DNA from: a virus
Reading direction: 5' to 3' (one strand)
Virus record (IMG/VR): IMGVR_UViG_3300003321_000606
Span: 1 to 45,453 of that record
Length of the DNA: 45,453 nt
Numbering within the stretch: the first letter of the stretch is position 1; each line of letters begins with the position of its first letter. Of this stretch, positions 6,296 to 13,493 are shown piece by piece. Both the position numbers and the translations under genes were made by a program. The notes beneath the pieces were generated by a model. The model was not told the origin of the DNA. It was given only the letters and a program-made list of their open reading frames with translations, and did not search any database.

Positions 6296-6325
6296 TACCT
6301 TGAACCGACAAACGAAGTTTGTCAA
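6296..6325 (-). promoter_or_regulatory. Candidate leftward promoter with overlapping dyad operator
   Basis: A consensus -35 TTGACA lies at 6325-6320 on the minus strand, with a weak -10 (AAGGTA, 6301-6296) 18 bases away. The 17-bp dyad GACAAAC-GAA-GTTTGTC (6307-6323) overlaps the -35, a common place for a repressor site. It would drive the 6250-5726 gene. Confidence 0.4.
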
Positions 6326-6431
6326 GCGGCTCACGCAAAAAATCTTCCGTAGCTAAATGCAACCAAGTTTTAACCCTAGCGCGCAAGCGCCTTTTTGGCT
6401 GATACCGGGGCGCCTCGCGGTTTCCCTGGCC

Positions 6432-6491
6432 CTTCGCAAAATATATACAGTTTTTAACATATGGCTCATAACTGCCTTCTTCGCAAAATAT
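6432..6491 (+). repeat. Direct repeat pair CTTCGCAAAATAT in the divergent control region
   Basis: The 13-mer occurs at 6432-6444 and 6479-6491, start-to-start 47 bases. Each copy is followed by ATGGCTCA (6461-6468 and 6493-6500). The pair sits in the gap before the late genes and may be a duplicated promoter or binding-site module. Confidence 0.5.
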
Positions 6492-6530
6492 GATGGCTCA
6501 CAAACTCGGTGAGAATTTCACCCAGTAAAT

Positions 6531-6542
6531 GGTATGGCTCTA
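6531..6542 (+). promoter_or_regulatory. TATGGCT element (half-site) before the late operon
   Basis: GGTATGGCTCTA, with related ATGGCTCA cores at 6461 and 6493. The three ATGGCT cores are spaced 32 and 41 bases, close to whole helical turns. It lies 57 bases upstream of the terminase small subunit start. Confidence 0.5.
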
Positions 6543-6543
6543 A

Positions 6544-6575
6544 TCCGCGATTGCGGAACCGGGGTTGGCCCCGGT
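6544..6575 (+). promoter_or_regulatory. Tandem stem-loops in the late-operon leader
   Basis: TCCGC-GATT-GCGGA (6544-6557) is followed with no spacer by ACCGGGG-TTGG-CCCCGGT (6558-6575). There is no T-run, so termination is unlikely. Two adjacent small hairpins at the head of the late transcript could stabilise RNA or act like antitermination (put-type) RNA. Confidence 0.5.
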
Positions 6576-6598
6576 GCGTTTCTGGTGTATAAGGGGAT

Positions 6599-7171
6599 AT
6601 GGAATTGAACGCTGAGCTTTTTAGAACTAGAGGGCGGGCCGCGAAACCAATCGTTGCCGCTGTGGTTCGTGAACTGGATCGAGCAGATATGGTGCTGTTG
6701 TCTAGCGAGCGTGGTGTAAAACCCTCGGCAATCAAGCGTCTGTCGGAGCGTCATCACGCATTGGCTCGAAACCTCGCCAGTGGAATGCCTGAGGGTGACG
6801 CAGCCACTTTCTGTGGTTACACTATCTCGCGCGTCAGCATTCTCAAATCCGATCCCGCGTTTAGAGAACTGCTGGAGTTTTATCGCGAAGATGCACAGCG
6901 ACCTTATCGCGACCTCCACGTTCGGTTGAGCGGGCTCGCGATGGATGCAGCTGAGGAGCTTTCCAACCGGCTTGAGGAAGAGCCTGATAAAATTTCCAAT
7001 GGACAGCTTATGGAGCTGACTAAGCTTGGCGCCGACCGCACCGGGCATGGTCCCAGTTCAACTCAGCTTAATTTAAATGTTGATTTGGCTAGTCGTCTTG
7101 AAGCTGCACGAAAGAGAGTAGCTCAGCGTAAGTTCACTTTAATCGAAGGAGGTTCAAGTGAAACTGAATAG
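6599..7171 (+). CDS. terS: Terminase small subunit (probable)
   Basis: The 190-residue protein is first in the late operon, with start ATG 6599 after AAGGGGAT. Residues about 60-95 (HHALARNLASGMPEGDAATFCG, then ISRVSILKSDPAFRELLEF) have the helix-turn-helix plan of small terminase subunits: an 'A..LA.G.....A...G.S...V..L..DP.F..LL' pattern. Such proteins bind the packaging site and direct the large subunit. A helical oligomerisation region follows (RLEEEPDKISNGQLMELTKL). The large subunit lies 1.8 kb downstream, with exported fibre-like genes between the two, an unusual separation. Confidence 0.75.
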   Translation: MELNAELFRTRGRAAKPIVAAVVRELDRADMVLLSSERGVKPSAIKRLSERHHALARNLASGMPEGDAATFCGYTISRVSILKSDPAFRELLEFYREDAQRPYRDLHVRLSGLAMDAAEELSNRLEEEPDKISNGQLMELTKLGADRTGHGPSSTQLNLNVDLASRLEAARKRVAQRKFTLIEGGSSETE

Positions 7172-7562
7172 ATTACTGTTAGTTTTAGCTCTTGCTTTTT
7201 CAACTCCGCTTTTTGCGAGCACTGCAAATCCTTCCAATACCACTTATCGTTTGTTATCGGCAGCTGGAACTACAAATGCAACTTCGGTAACAACTGCCCC
7301 GACTTATGTTGGAACGATTGTGGGATATAACGCCAGCACTAGCGCTCGCTGGATAAAGATGTATGAGAAAGCGACCGCCCCAACTTCCACAGATACCCCA
7401 CGCCAGTCCTATTATATTCCTCCCTCAACCGCTTTTGTTTTTGATGTAAATGAATACTACACTCCTGGTATGGGTTTTAGGATTGTTGCTGGTTCTGCTG
7501 ATAATGACAACACCGCTGTGACCGCTGGAGATATTCTCGGCCTGAACATTAGTTATCGTTGA
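7158..7562 (+). CDS. Exported protein of unknown function, 134 aa
   Basis: The GTG at 7158 follows AAGGAGGTTCAA and overlaps the terS end. The N-terminus MKLNRLLLVLALAFSTPLFAS is a clear Sec signal peptide with a probable AxA-type cleavage (FAS-TAN). The mature part is Thr/Ser/Ala-rich and beta-like (YVGTIVGYNASTSARWIKMYEKA), ending GDILGLNISYR. It resembles small carbohydrate- or virion-decoration-like beta domains, but no family is certain. A secreted product in the packaging/late block is unusual. Confidence 0.75.
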   Translation: MKLNRLLLVLALAFSTPLFASTANPSNTTYRLLSAAGTTNATSVTTAPTYVGTIVGYNASTSARWIKMYEKATAPTSTDTPRQSYYIPPSTAFVFDVNEYYTPGMGFRIVAGSADNDNTAVTAGDILGLNISYR

Positions 7563-7577
7563 GGAGGGGAAATATTT

Positions 7578-8711
7578 ATGCGAAAATTGGCCTTTCTTGC
7601 GCTGATTACAGCTTTAACAAGTTCAGCTTATAGCAGTTCATTTTACAGTCCTCTAACTCAGCTAACACAGCTTCCACCAATCTCTAATAATACCATTCTT
7701 GGAAATAATTCTGGTGGAACGGCAACGCCTTCAGCACTTACAGCTTCTCAAACGAAAACGCTGCTTTCAATTACTAATACTGATGTTTCTGGTCTTGGCA
7801 CAGCTTCCACAGCAAACACAGGAACGTCGGGACATAATCTTCCATTTCTTGATGGGGCCAACACTTTTTCAGCTACTAATATCTTCTCATCGACTTTTAA
7901 AGGAACTGGAGGATATGCTGCGTGGAGCGCAACTACTCCAGGCACAGCGGCGGGCAGTCTCAATTTTCCCTCTAATGGAATAGATGGTCAAGGCCCAGCA
8001 ATTACTTTCAGCACTAACGATAGTGCCCAACCAGCTTCAGCTGGTATCTACGTTACGGGAACCTCAGCAGCAGGTTCCTCTATGTTTCTTGCCACAACTG
8101 ATGTTTATTCAACTGGCTCTAAAACAGCTATCTCCATCAACCCTGCAGGAAATGTAGGAATAACGCGAGGAACATTCAGTGTTGGTGGCGTTACGGATTT
8201 CAATTCTTCAGGAGTTCTTCAAGCGGCTGGTTTTCCAGCTCTTACTGGGGACGTAACTACTTCAGCAGGTTCGCTTGCTACTACTCTTTCCTCAGCTACT
8301 GTTGTTTCGAAAGTTTCAGGACAAGCTCTTACACCAGCTTCAGTAGCAGCCACTGGCGTAGTTACTTCTTCTGGAGCAACATCTGGAATTGGTTATGCAA
8401 CTGGGGCTGGAGGAACAGTTACCCAGCTTACCAGCCGCACCACCGGGGTCACCTGCTCCAAAATGTCTTGTGGAATTACCTTGGTGTCCGCTGCCGGGTC
8501 GGCTACCTGGAACACCTTCACAGTGACGAACACAGGAGTGGTCGCTACTGATGTTATCGTGTGCTCGCAGCAGACCGGCGCCAACCTCTACAACGTCATC
8601 GCCACCAATGTGGCCTCGGGCAGCTACAAGCTCTCCGTGTCGGCCGTGAGCGGGACTGCCACCGAGAGCCCGGTCATCAATTGCAACGTGATAAAAGGTG
8701 TTTCCTCATAA
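7578..8711 (+). CDS. Exported tail-fibre-like protein, 377 aa, with mosaic C-terminal domain
   Basis: The ATG at 7578 has a GAGGAGGGG ribosome binding site. Residues 1-20 (MRKLAFLALITALTSSAYSS) form a Sec signal peptide. The body has repeats typical of phage tail fibres (NTILGNNSGGTATPSALT, NTDVSGLGTAST, FPALTGDVTTSAG). From about residue 281 (DNA from about 8419) a domain begins TQLTSRTTGVTCSKMSCGITL, of a type seen at the ends of many phage structural proteins. The DNA there becomes clearly GC-rich, indicating recent domain exchange. Fibre-like proteins normally lack signal peptides, so this product may act at the host surface. Infection exclusion or decoy roles are conjecture. Confidence 0.75.
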   Translation: MRKLAFLALITALTSSAYSSSFYSPLTQLTQLPPISNNTILGNNSGGTATPSALTASQTKTLLSITNTDVSGLGTASTANTGTSGHNLPFLDGANTFSATNIFSSTFKGTGGYAAWSATTPGTAAGSLNFPSNGIDGQGPAITFSTNDSAQPASAGIYVTGTSAAGSSMFLATTDVYSTGSKTAISINPAGNVGITRGTFSVGGVTDFNSSGVLQAAGFPALTGDVTTSAGSLATTLSSATVVSKVSGQALTPASVAATGVVTSSGATSGIGYATGAGGTVTQLTSRTTGVTCSKMSCGITLVSAAGSATWNTFTVTNTGVVATDVIVCSQQTGANLYNVIATNVASGSYKLSVSAVSGTATESPVINCNVIKGVSS

Positions 8712-8839
8712 TGCCACTGATTAAATCCAGAAGTAAGCGTGCATTCAGCGAGAATATTCGCCGCGAGATGCACGCTGGCAAATCACAAAAACAGGCAATC
8801 GCAATCGCCTATGCAGTTAAACGGAGGGCTAAGAAATGA
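8711..8839 (+). CDS. DUF6496-like small basic protein, 42 aa
   Basis: The ATG at 8711 overlaps the upstream TAA. The sequence MPLIKSRSKRAFSENIRREM, then HAGKSQKQAIAIAYAVKRRA, matches the widespread phage family whose members read 'SKKAFSENI..EM.AGKPQKQA.AIAYAVKR' (DUF6496, from memory). It is strongly basic, so binding to nucleic acid is plausible, but the role is unknown. It is coupled to the next gene by ATGA. Confidence 0.8.
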   Translation: MPLIKSRSKRAFSENIRREMHAGKSQKQAIAIAYAVKRRAKK

Positions 8840-8994
8840 TTGAGCTACTTATCGCGCTTATCATCATCGGCGCAATTCTTTACGTCATTCAGCTTTTACC
8901 AATTGACGGAGTAATTAAACAGGTTATTTACGTTGTCGCTATTGTTATCGTGCTGATTTATGTTCTCCGTAATTTGGCTGCGTTTGGTTTGTAA
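8836..8994 (+). CDS. Small membrane protein, 52 aa
   Basis: The ATG at 8836 overlaps the upstream stop (ATGA), with a GGAGGG ribosome binding site. It has two hydrophobic segments, LLIALIIIGAILYVIQLL and VIYVVAIVIVLIYVL, separated by PIDGVIKQ. The pattern matches small 'two-TM' phage membrane proteins often found near terminase genes. A lysis or membrane role is possible but not shown. Confidence 0.7.
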   Translation: MIELLIALIIIGAILYVIQLLPIDGVIKQVIYVVAIVIVLIYVLRNLAAFGL

Positions 8995-10496
8995 TGGACC
9001 TTATCGAGGAACTTGCGGGTTTTAGTTCTGATCCGCTTGGGTTTGTTTTGTTCGCTTTTCCATGGGGCGAGCCAGAAACTGAGCTTGAGAACTTTGACGG
9101 GCCTGACGAATGGCAGGTTAAAGTCCTAACCGACCTCGGTAACGGATTAATTACTGTTGAAGAGGCAATTCAAATTGCTCGCGCCTCTGGTCACGGAATT
9201 GGCAAGTCAGCTCTCGTTGCATGGATCATTCTATGGGCTATTTCTACCTTCGAGGATACTAAAGGTGTTGTAACCGCCAACACCGAAAACCAGCTTAAAA
9301 CCAAAACTTGGGCTGAGGTCAGTAAATGGCATCGAATGTTCATTGCAAGAGAACTATTTGCAATGACCGCGACCGCCCTGTTTGCTAAAGACCCGCTTCA
9401 CGAACGCACCTGGCGAATTGATATGGTGCCTTGGAGCGAGCGTAACACCGAAGCGTTCGCCGGTCTGCATAATCAAGGCAAACGTATTCTGGTTGTTTTT
9501 GATGAGGGCTCAGCTATTCCTGATTTGATTTGGGAAGTTACTGAGGGCGCGCTAACGGACAAAAACACGCAAATTATCTGGATGGTGTTCGGCAACCCAA
9601 CGAGGAATAAAGGGCGGTTTCGCGAGTGTTTTCCTGGCGGCAGGTTCGCCCACCGCTGGCTTACTGACACGATTGACTCCCGCACTACAATGCTATCAAA
9701 CAAAACTCAACTCCAGCGTTGGGTTGATGACTACGGCGAGGACAGCGATTTCGTTCGTGTCCGTGTCCGTGGCGTTTTTCCACGTGTCGATGCTGAAAGC
9801 TTTATTTCTTACCAGCTAGCGAATGATGCAATTGAGCGGGAGCTTTTTCCTCAAGCTGGCGCGGTCGTTCTTGGAGTTGACGTTGGGCGTTTCGGCGACG
9901 ACCCCTCAGTAATTTATCCACGCTGTGGCCGCGATGCAATTACTCGAGAGATCGAAGTTTACTATGGCCTCGATACCATGACATTTGCTGGCAAAGTTGC
10001 AGCCGCGTTCTTGCGTCATCACGCCTCAATTGCAATGGTGGACTCAGGCGGTGTCGGCGGTGGCGTTTGTGACCGCCTTCGCCAACTTCGCATTCCAGTT
10101 ATTGATGTTGACTTCGGCTCTAAGCCTGATGGCTTTGATATGAGTGGAGTTAAATATGCCAATAAGCGCGCCGAGATTTGGGGCGCACTCCGTGATTGGC
10201 TTGCCAATGGCTCAATTCCGCAAATGTCATGCGGGGAGAATATTACGCTTATTGACGAGCTTACTGGTCCTACCTATGCTATGACTAAAGCAGAGGCAAT
10301 TCAACTTGAAAGTAAGAAGGAAATGCGCTCACGCGGTATTCCTTCTCCTAACGTGGCTGATGCTCTTGCTTGCACTTTTGCCTATCCGAGTTTTGAATAT
10401 ATACCAACAACTCAGGACAAGGAACAGATGAAACCGACAGTCGCGCCTGACTATGATCCGTTCGAGCGCGCAAATATTTACGAAGGAGTTAAGTGA
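8994..10496 (+). CDS. terL: Terminase large subunit
   Basis: The 500-residue protein's start overlaps the previous stop (TAATG). The ATPase domain has a Walker A-like ASGHGIGKSA (about residue 64-73) and Walker B ILVVFDEGSA. The nuclease domain has VLGVDVGRFGDDPSV, AMVDSGGVGGGV and VADALACTFAYP, which supply the acidic metal ligands. It packages and cuts concatemeric DNA into proheads together with the small subunit. Length and motif order are those of the BPP-1/P22-like podovirus large terminases. Confidence 0.93.
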   Translation: MDLIEELAGFSSDPLGFVLFAFPWGEPETELENFDGPDEWQVKVLTDLGNGLITVEEAIQIARASGHGIGKSALVAWIILWAISTFEDTKGVVTANTENQLKTKTWAEVSKWHRMFIARELFAMTATALFAKDPLHERTWRIDMVPWSERNTEAFAGLHNQGKRILVVFDEGSAIPDLIWEVTEGALTDKNTQIIWMVFGNPTRNKGRFRECFPGGRFAHRWLTDTIDSRTTMLSNKTQLQRWVDDYGEDSDFVRVRVRGVFPRVDAESFISYQLANDAIERELFPQAGAVVLGVDVGRFGDDPSVIYPRCGRDAITREIEVYYGLDTMTFAGKVAAAFLRHHASIAMVDSGGVGGGVCDRLRQLRIPVIDVDFGSKPDGFDMSGVKYANKRAEIWGALRDWLANGSIPQMSCGENITLIDELTGPTYAMTKAEAIQLESKKEMRSRGIPSPNVADALACTFAYPSFEYIPTTQDKEQMKPTVAPDYDPFERANIYEGVK

Positions 10497-10639
10497 TGGG
10501 TTACTTGCGAGATAATCCGCTGACTTCGTTGGGCGGTCTTGCTCTTGGCTCGCGATTATTTCCTAGAAGGGATAAAAAGCCACAGCCAAGTTTGCTTACA
10601 CAAACCTCACCAGCTAGTTCTTTAATGAGCGGAGGATAA
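10496..10639 (+). CDS. Small hypothetical protein, 47 aa
   Basis: The ATG at 10496 overlaps the terminase TGA (TGATG), with a GAAGGAG ribosome binding site. It begins MGYLRDNPLTSLGGLALGSRLF and continues with a Ser/Pro/Lys-rich tail. It ends just before a GGAGG for the next gene. Proteins like this often sit beside portal genes; no function is known. Confidence 0.6.
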   Translation: MGYLRDNPLTSLGGLALGSRLFPRRDKKPQPSLLTQTSPASSLMSGG

Positions 10640-10640
10640 A

Positions 10641-10832
10641 TTGGGCTTTCTTTCCCCTCCCAAACCGCCTAAGCCGGTGCCACCGGCGAACGCACCGCTG
10701 CAAGCGAGAGACATTTCAAACCCGTTTGCCAGTGATCCATATGCTGGATCATCCTCGCTAATTTCAACTTCGCCTTCAGGTCTTCGTCGTAAAGCCAATA
10801 CTCAAAAAGTTTCATTGATTGGTGGATATTAG
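10641..10832 (+). CDS. Small proline-rich protein before the portal, 63 aa
   Basis: The start TTG 10641 lies five bases after GGAGG. The N-terminus GFLSPPKPPKPVPPANAP is proline-rich. The rest, including SGLRRKANTQKVSLIGG, ends like the small '...SLLG'-tailed proteins that precede portal genes in BPP-1-like phages. Its stop overlaps the portal start. Confidence 0.65.
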   Translation: MGFLSPPKPPKPVPPANAPLQARDISNPFASDPYAGSSSLISTSPSGLRRKANTQKVSLIGGY

Positions 10833-12490
10833 TGAAGATTTCCTCTGACGAGAAGAGAAGGCTTGAAAGCGTAATCTCGCAATTGCGCAGTGAGCGTTAT
10901 CCGTTCTGGACGCTCTGGCGCGAGCTGGCAGATTATTTTCTGCCGAAGCGTTATGTTTGGCTGCAGAGCGATAGAGAGCGTAGAGTTAGAAATGCCAAAA
11001 ACCCATACATCTTAGACTCCACTGGAACTAAAGCAGCACGAGTTCTTTCCAGTGGAATGATGAATGGAATTACCTCACCTTCGCGTCCGTGGTTTAAGCT
11101 TCGTGTTCCAGGCTATGATGATGAGGGCGGTCCCGTTACTATTTGGGCTGACGAGGTTGCGCGCCGAATGATGAAAGTCATGGGCGAAAGCAATTTTTAT
11201 AACTCGATGGCTGTTCTTTATCTTGATCTGGTAGTTTTTGGTTCCGCCGCGAACTTGATCTACGAGGATGATTACACAGTTATTCGCTGCTTCAATCCAG
11301 CCCTTGGCGAGTTTTATCTCGGCCAAGATTTCCGTTTACAGGTGGATACCTTCGCCCGCGAGTTTTGCCAAACCGCCTGTCAAATTGTAACTCGCTTTGG
11401 TGAGGAAAATTGCAGCGAACAAGTTCGTTCACAGTATAAAAGAGGTGGCGGAGATGCGTTGAAGAGCTTTGATATAATTCATCTTATTGAGCCTAATAAG
11501 GATGGAAAATCCGATGTTCCAGCTAAATTTGCGTTTCGAGAAACTTATTGGCAAAAGGGAATGCCAAACACCGAAGTGCTTGCACAGCGCGGTTTCAATG
11601 AACTTCCTGGAATTTTCCCGCGTTGGGAACTTACAGCTAATGATAGCTATGGCACTTCACCAGCAATGGACGCACTGCCGGACGTAATTCAGCTCCAACA
11701 AGAAACCAAGCGCAAAGCGCAGGGCTTGGATAAGATGATTAATCCGCCGGTGGTTGCGGATATTCAACTTCAGCATCGACCAACCGCATTGCTTCCTAAC
11801 GGAATTACTTATGTTGCTGGTGCTGGCAATATTGGTGTAAAACCTCTTTATGAAATTCGCGCACCAATTCAGGAAATGACAACTGATATTCGCGATGTTC
11901 AGGTTCGTATTCGCGAAACGTTTTTCAATGAACTCTTTCAGATGATTTCGCAACTTGACACTGTGCGGTCCGCGACTGAGATTGATGCTCGGCGTGAGGA
12001 AAAGCTTGTGCTTCTCGGCTCGGTTCTTGAGCGGTTTGAAAATGAGGCTCTTGATCCCGCGATCAATCGCATCTTTTCAATTATGCAGCGTCGTCAAATG
12101 CTGCCCGATCCACCTGAGGGACTGGAAAATAGCGAAATTGAAATTCAATACGTTAGCATTCTCGCGACCGCGCAACAGGCTCTTGCTGCTGCGCCGGTTG
12201 AACGTTGGGTTCAGCTGATTGGTAACGTAAGCGCAGCGGTTCCGGAAGTTCTGAAAATCCCTGATTGGGATGAGCTTATACGCACCTACGGACTCAATAT
12301 CGGAGTTGATGCTAAAGCCATGCGGCCTCGCGAGGACGTTGAGGCTGATCAGGAAGCTGAACAGAATAAACAAGATTTAGCTCAGGCAGGTCAAGCAGGT
12401 CTTGCTGCTGTTCAGGGCGCAAAGGTTCTTTCTGAAACTGATGTTGGCGGTGGGGCAAATGCGCTCCAGCAGCTCTTGGCAGCACAGTAA
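10832..12490 (+). CDS. Portal (head-to-tail connector) protein
   Basis: The protein is 552 residues, with start GTG 10832 overlapping the upstream TAG. The N-terminal FWTLWRELADYFLPKRYVWL and TKAARVLSSGMMNGITSPSR are hallmarks of the podovirus portal family (T7 gp8 / PF12236 type). The C-terminal part is Gln/Ala-rich (EAEQNKQDLAQAGQ). Twelve copies would form the portal ring at one capsid vertex for DNA entry and tail attachment. Length fits the family. Confidence 0.92.
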   Translation: MKISSDEKRRLESVISQLRSERYPFWTLWRELADYFLPKRYVWLQSDRERRVRNAKNPYILDSTGTKAARVLSSGMMNGITSPSRPWFKLRVPGYDDEGGPVTIWADEVARRMMKVMGESNFYNSMAVLYLDLVVFGSAANLIYEDDYTVIRCFNPALGEFYLGQDFRLQVDTFAREFCQTACQIVTRFGEENCSEQVRSQYKRGGGDALKSFDIIHLIEPNKDGKSDVPAKFAFRETYWQKGMPNTEVLAQRGFNELPGIFPRWELTANDSYGTSPAMDALPDVIQLQQETKRKAQGLDKMINPPVVADIQLQHRPTALLPNGITYVAGAGNIGVKPLYEIRAPIQEMTTDIRDVQVRIRETFFNELFQMISQLDTVRSATEIDARREEKLVLLGSVLERFENEALDPAINRIFSIMQRRQMLPDPPEGLENSEIEIQYVSILATAQQALAAAPVERWVQLIGNVSAAVPEVLKIPDWDELIRTYGLNIGVDAKAMRPREDVEADQEAEQNKQDLAQAGQAGLAAVQGAKVLSETDVGGGANALQQLLAAQ

Positions 12491-12491
12491 T

Positions 12492-12502
12492 GATATGGCT
12501 CA
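12492..12502 (+). promoter_or_regulatory. TATGGCT element (half-site) after the portal gene
   Basis: GATATGGCTCA, directly after the portal stop and 20 bases before the next start codon, pointing in the direction of transcription. It shares the core of palindromes A-C but lacks the opposite arm. Confidence 0.4.
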
Positions 12503-12521
12503 TTTACACTAAGGCAACCGC

Positions 12522-12869
12522 ATGGTAGAAGTAGAGAAACTAAAGCGCCGCTGGCAGCGAGAGGACGAGGATCGAATTGTTTCAGCTGTAAGTCAGGCAC
12601 TTGCAAGTTCGGAGGGACGAAAATTTCTTTGGTGGCTTCTGGAAATTGGCCGAGTGGGATTACAGCCTTTTGCCGGTAACGCGCTCAACACCGCGTTTAA
12701 TTGTGGAGAGATGAACGTAGGTCAGAGGATACTGGATAGAATAATTTCGGTTGATCCTGACGGTTATATTTTAATGATGAAGGAGAATGTAAGTGAACGT
12801 GCTACCCGAGATGCTGAGCTCAACCTTGAAGGAACCGTGGACACTGAGGCCGACGAACCTGGAGCGTAA
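12522..12869 (+). CDS. Bbp19-like capsid-region protein, 115 aa
   Basis: The protein follows the portal and precedes the scaffold. The stretch ASSEGRKFLWWLLEIGRVG and FNCGEMNVGQRILDRI match the family I know as Bbp19 of phage BPP-1, with the pattern 'F...G......G.R..G..I...I'. Its function is not established, but its position in the head module is conserved. The acidic C-terminus overlaps the start of the scaffold gene by 77 bases. Confidence 0.75.
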   Translation: MVEVEKLKRRWQREDEDRIVSAVSQALASSEGRKFLWWLLEIGRVGLQPFAGNALNTAFNCGEMNVGQRILDRIISVDPDGYILMMKENVSERATRDAELNLEGTVDTEADEPGA

Positions 12870-13488
12870 GCTCGGGCGATTGCTTCGTTCACCAGAGGGT
12901 CACGACGATCCGCCGCCTGATGATCCAAGTTTAGTCAATGAACCTCCCAAAGATGAGCCACCGAAGGATGAACCTCCTAAGGATGAGCCTCCAAAAGACG
13001 AACCTCCAGTAGTTGAACCTCTCAAGATCGAAGATTTCAAAGCTCCCGAAGGTTTTGAAATCCAGCCAGAAATGGCTACCGAATTTTTAGAAATCCTGAA
13101 TGGCCAGATGGAGCCAAAGGATAGAGCGCAAGCGCTCTTGGACCTGCACGCCAAAACCATCAGCGCAGCTCTTGAAAAAGATAGCGAAGCGTGGGATACG
13201 TTGCAGACACAGTGGCGGGACGAAGCCAAAAACGATCCAGAAATTGGTGGAAATAAGCTTCAACCGACACTGACGAGCATTGGGAAACTCCTTGACGAAT
13301 TTGGAACTAAGGAGGTTCGCACTGCTTTTGATATGACTGGCGCTGGCAATAATGTTCATGTTATTAAATTCTTGAATAATATTGCTGCCAAATTGACCGA
13401 GGGTGGATTTACTCCAGGCACCGGGCCAAGGGGTGATTTGACTGAGGAAGAGAAGGCACAGCGTTTGTTTCCCTCAATGAAAGGATAG
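12793..13488 (+). CDS. Probable scaffolding protein, 231 aa
   Basis: I chose GTG 12793 because AAGGAG lies seven bases upstream, although this puts 77 bases inside the preceding gene. The protein is acidic with a Pro-rich EPPKD repeat region (residues about 50-72). It then has a helical C-terminal part, typical of scaffolds directly upstream of the major capsid gene. It ends GDLTEEEKAQRLFPSMKG, a basic tail like that which binds capsid in other scaffolds. Assignment rests on position and composition. Confidence 0.7.
   Translation: MNVLPEMLSSTLKEPWTLRPTNLERKLGRLLRSPEGHDDPPPDDPSLVNEPPKDEPPKDEPPKDEPPKDEPPVVEPLKIEDFKAPEGFEIQPEMATEFLEILNGQMEPKDRAQALLDLHAKTISAALEKDSEAWDTLQTQWRDEAKNDPEIGGNKLQPTLTSIGKLLDEFGTKEVRTAFDMTGAGNNVHVIKFLNNIAAKLTEGGFTPGTGPRGDLTEEEKAQRLFPSMKG
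12940..13008 (+). repeat. In-frame EPPKD repeats in the scaffold gene
   Basis: Four consecutive 15-base units encode EPPKD, followed by a partial EPP. Codons differ between units (AAAGAT, AAGGAT, AAAGAC), so the array is not freshly expanded or is kept by selection for protein sequence. Confidence 0.85.
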
Positions 13489-13493
13489 GTTAA

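Noticed and set aside
6599-7048. Long antisense frames opposite terS, portal, fibre and polymerase genes
   Set aside because: They lack ribosome binding sites and family-like sequence and follow from codon usage of the real genes.
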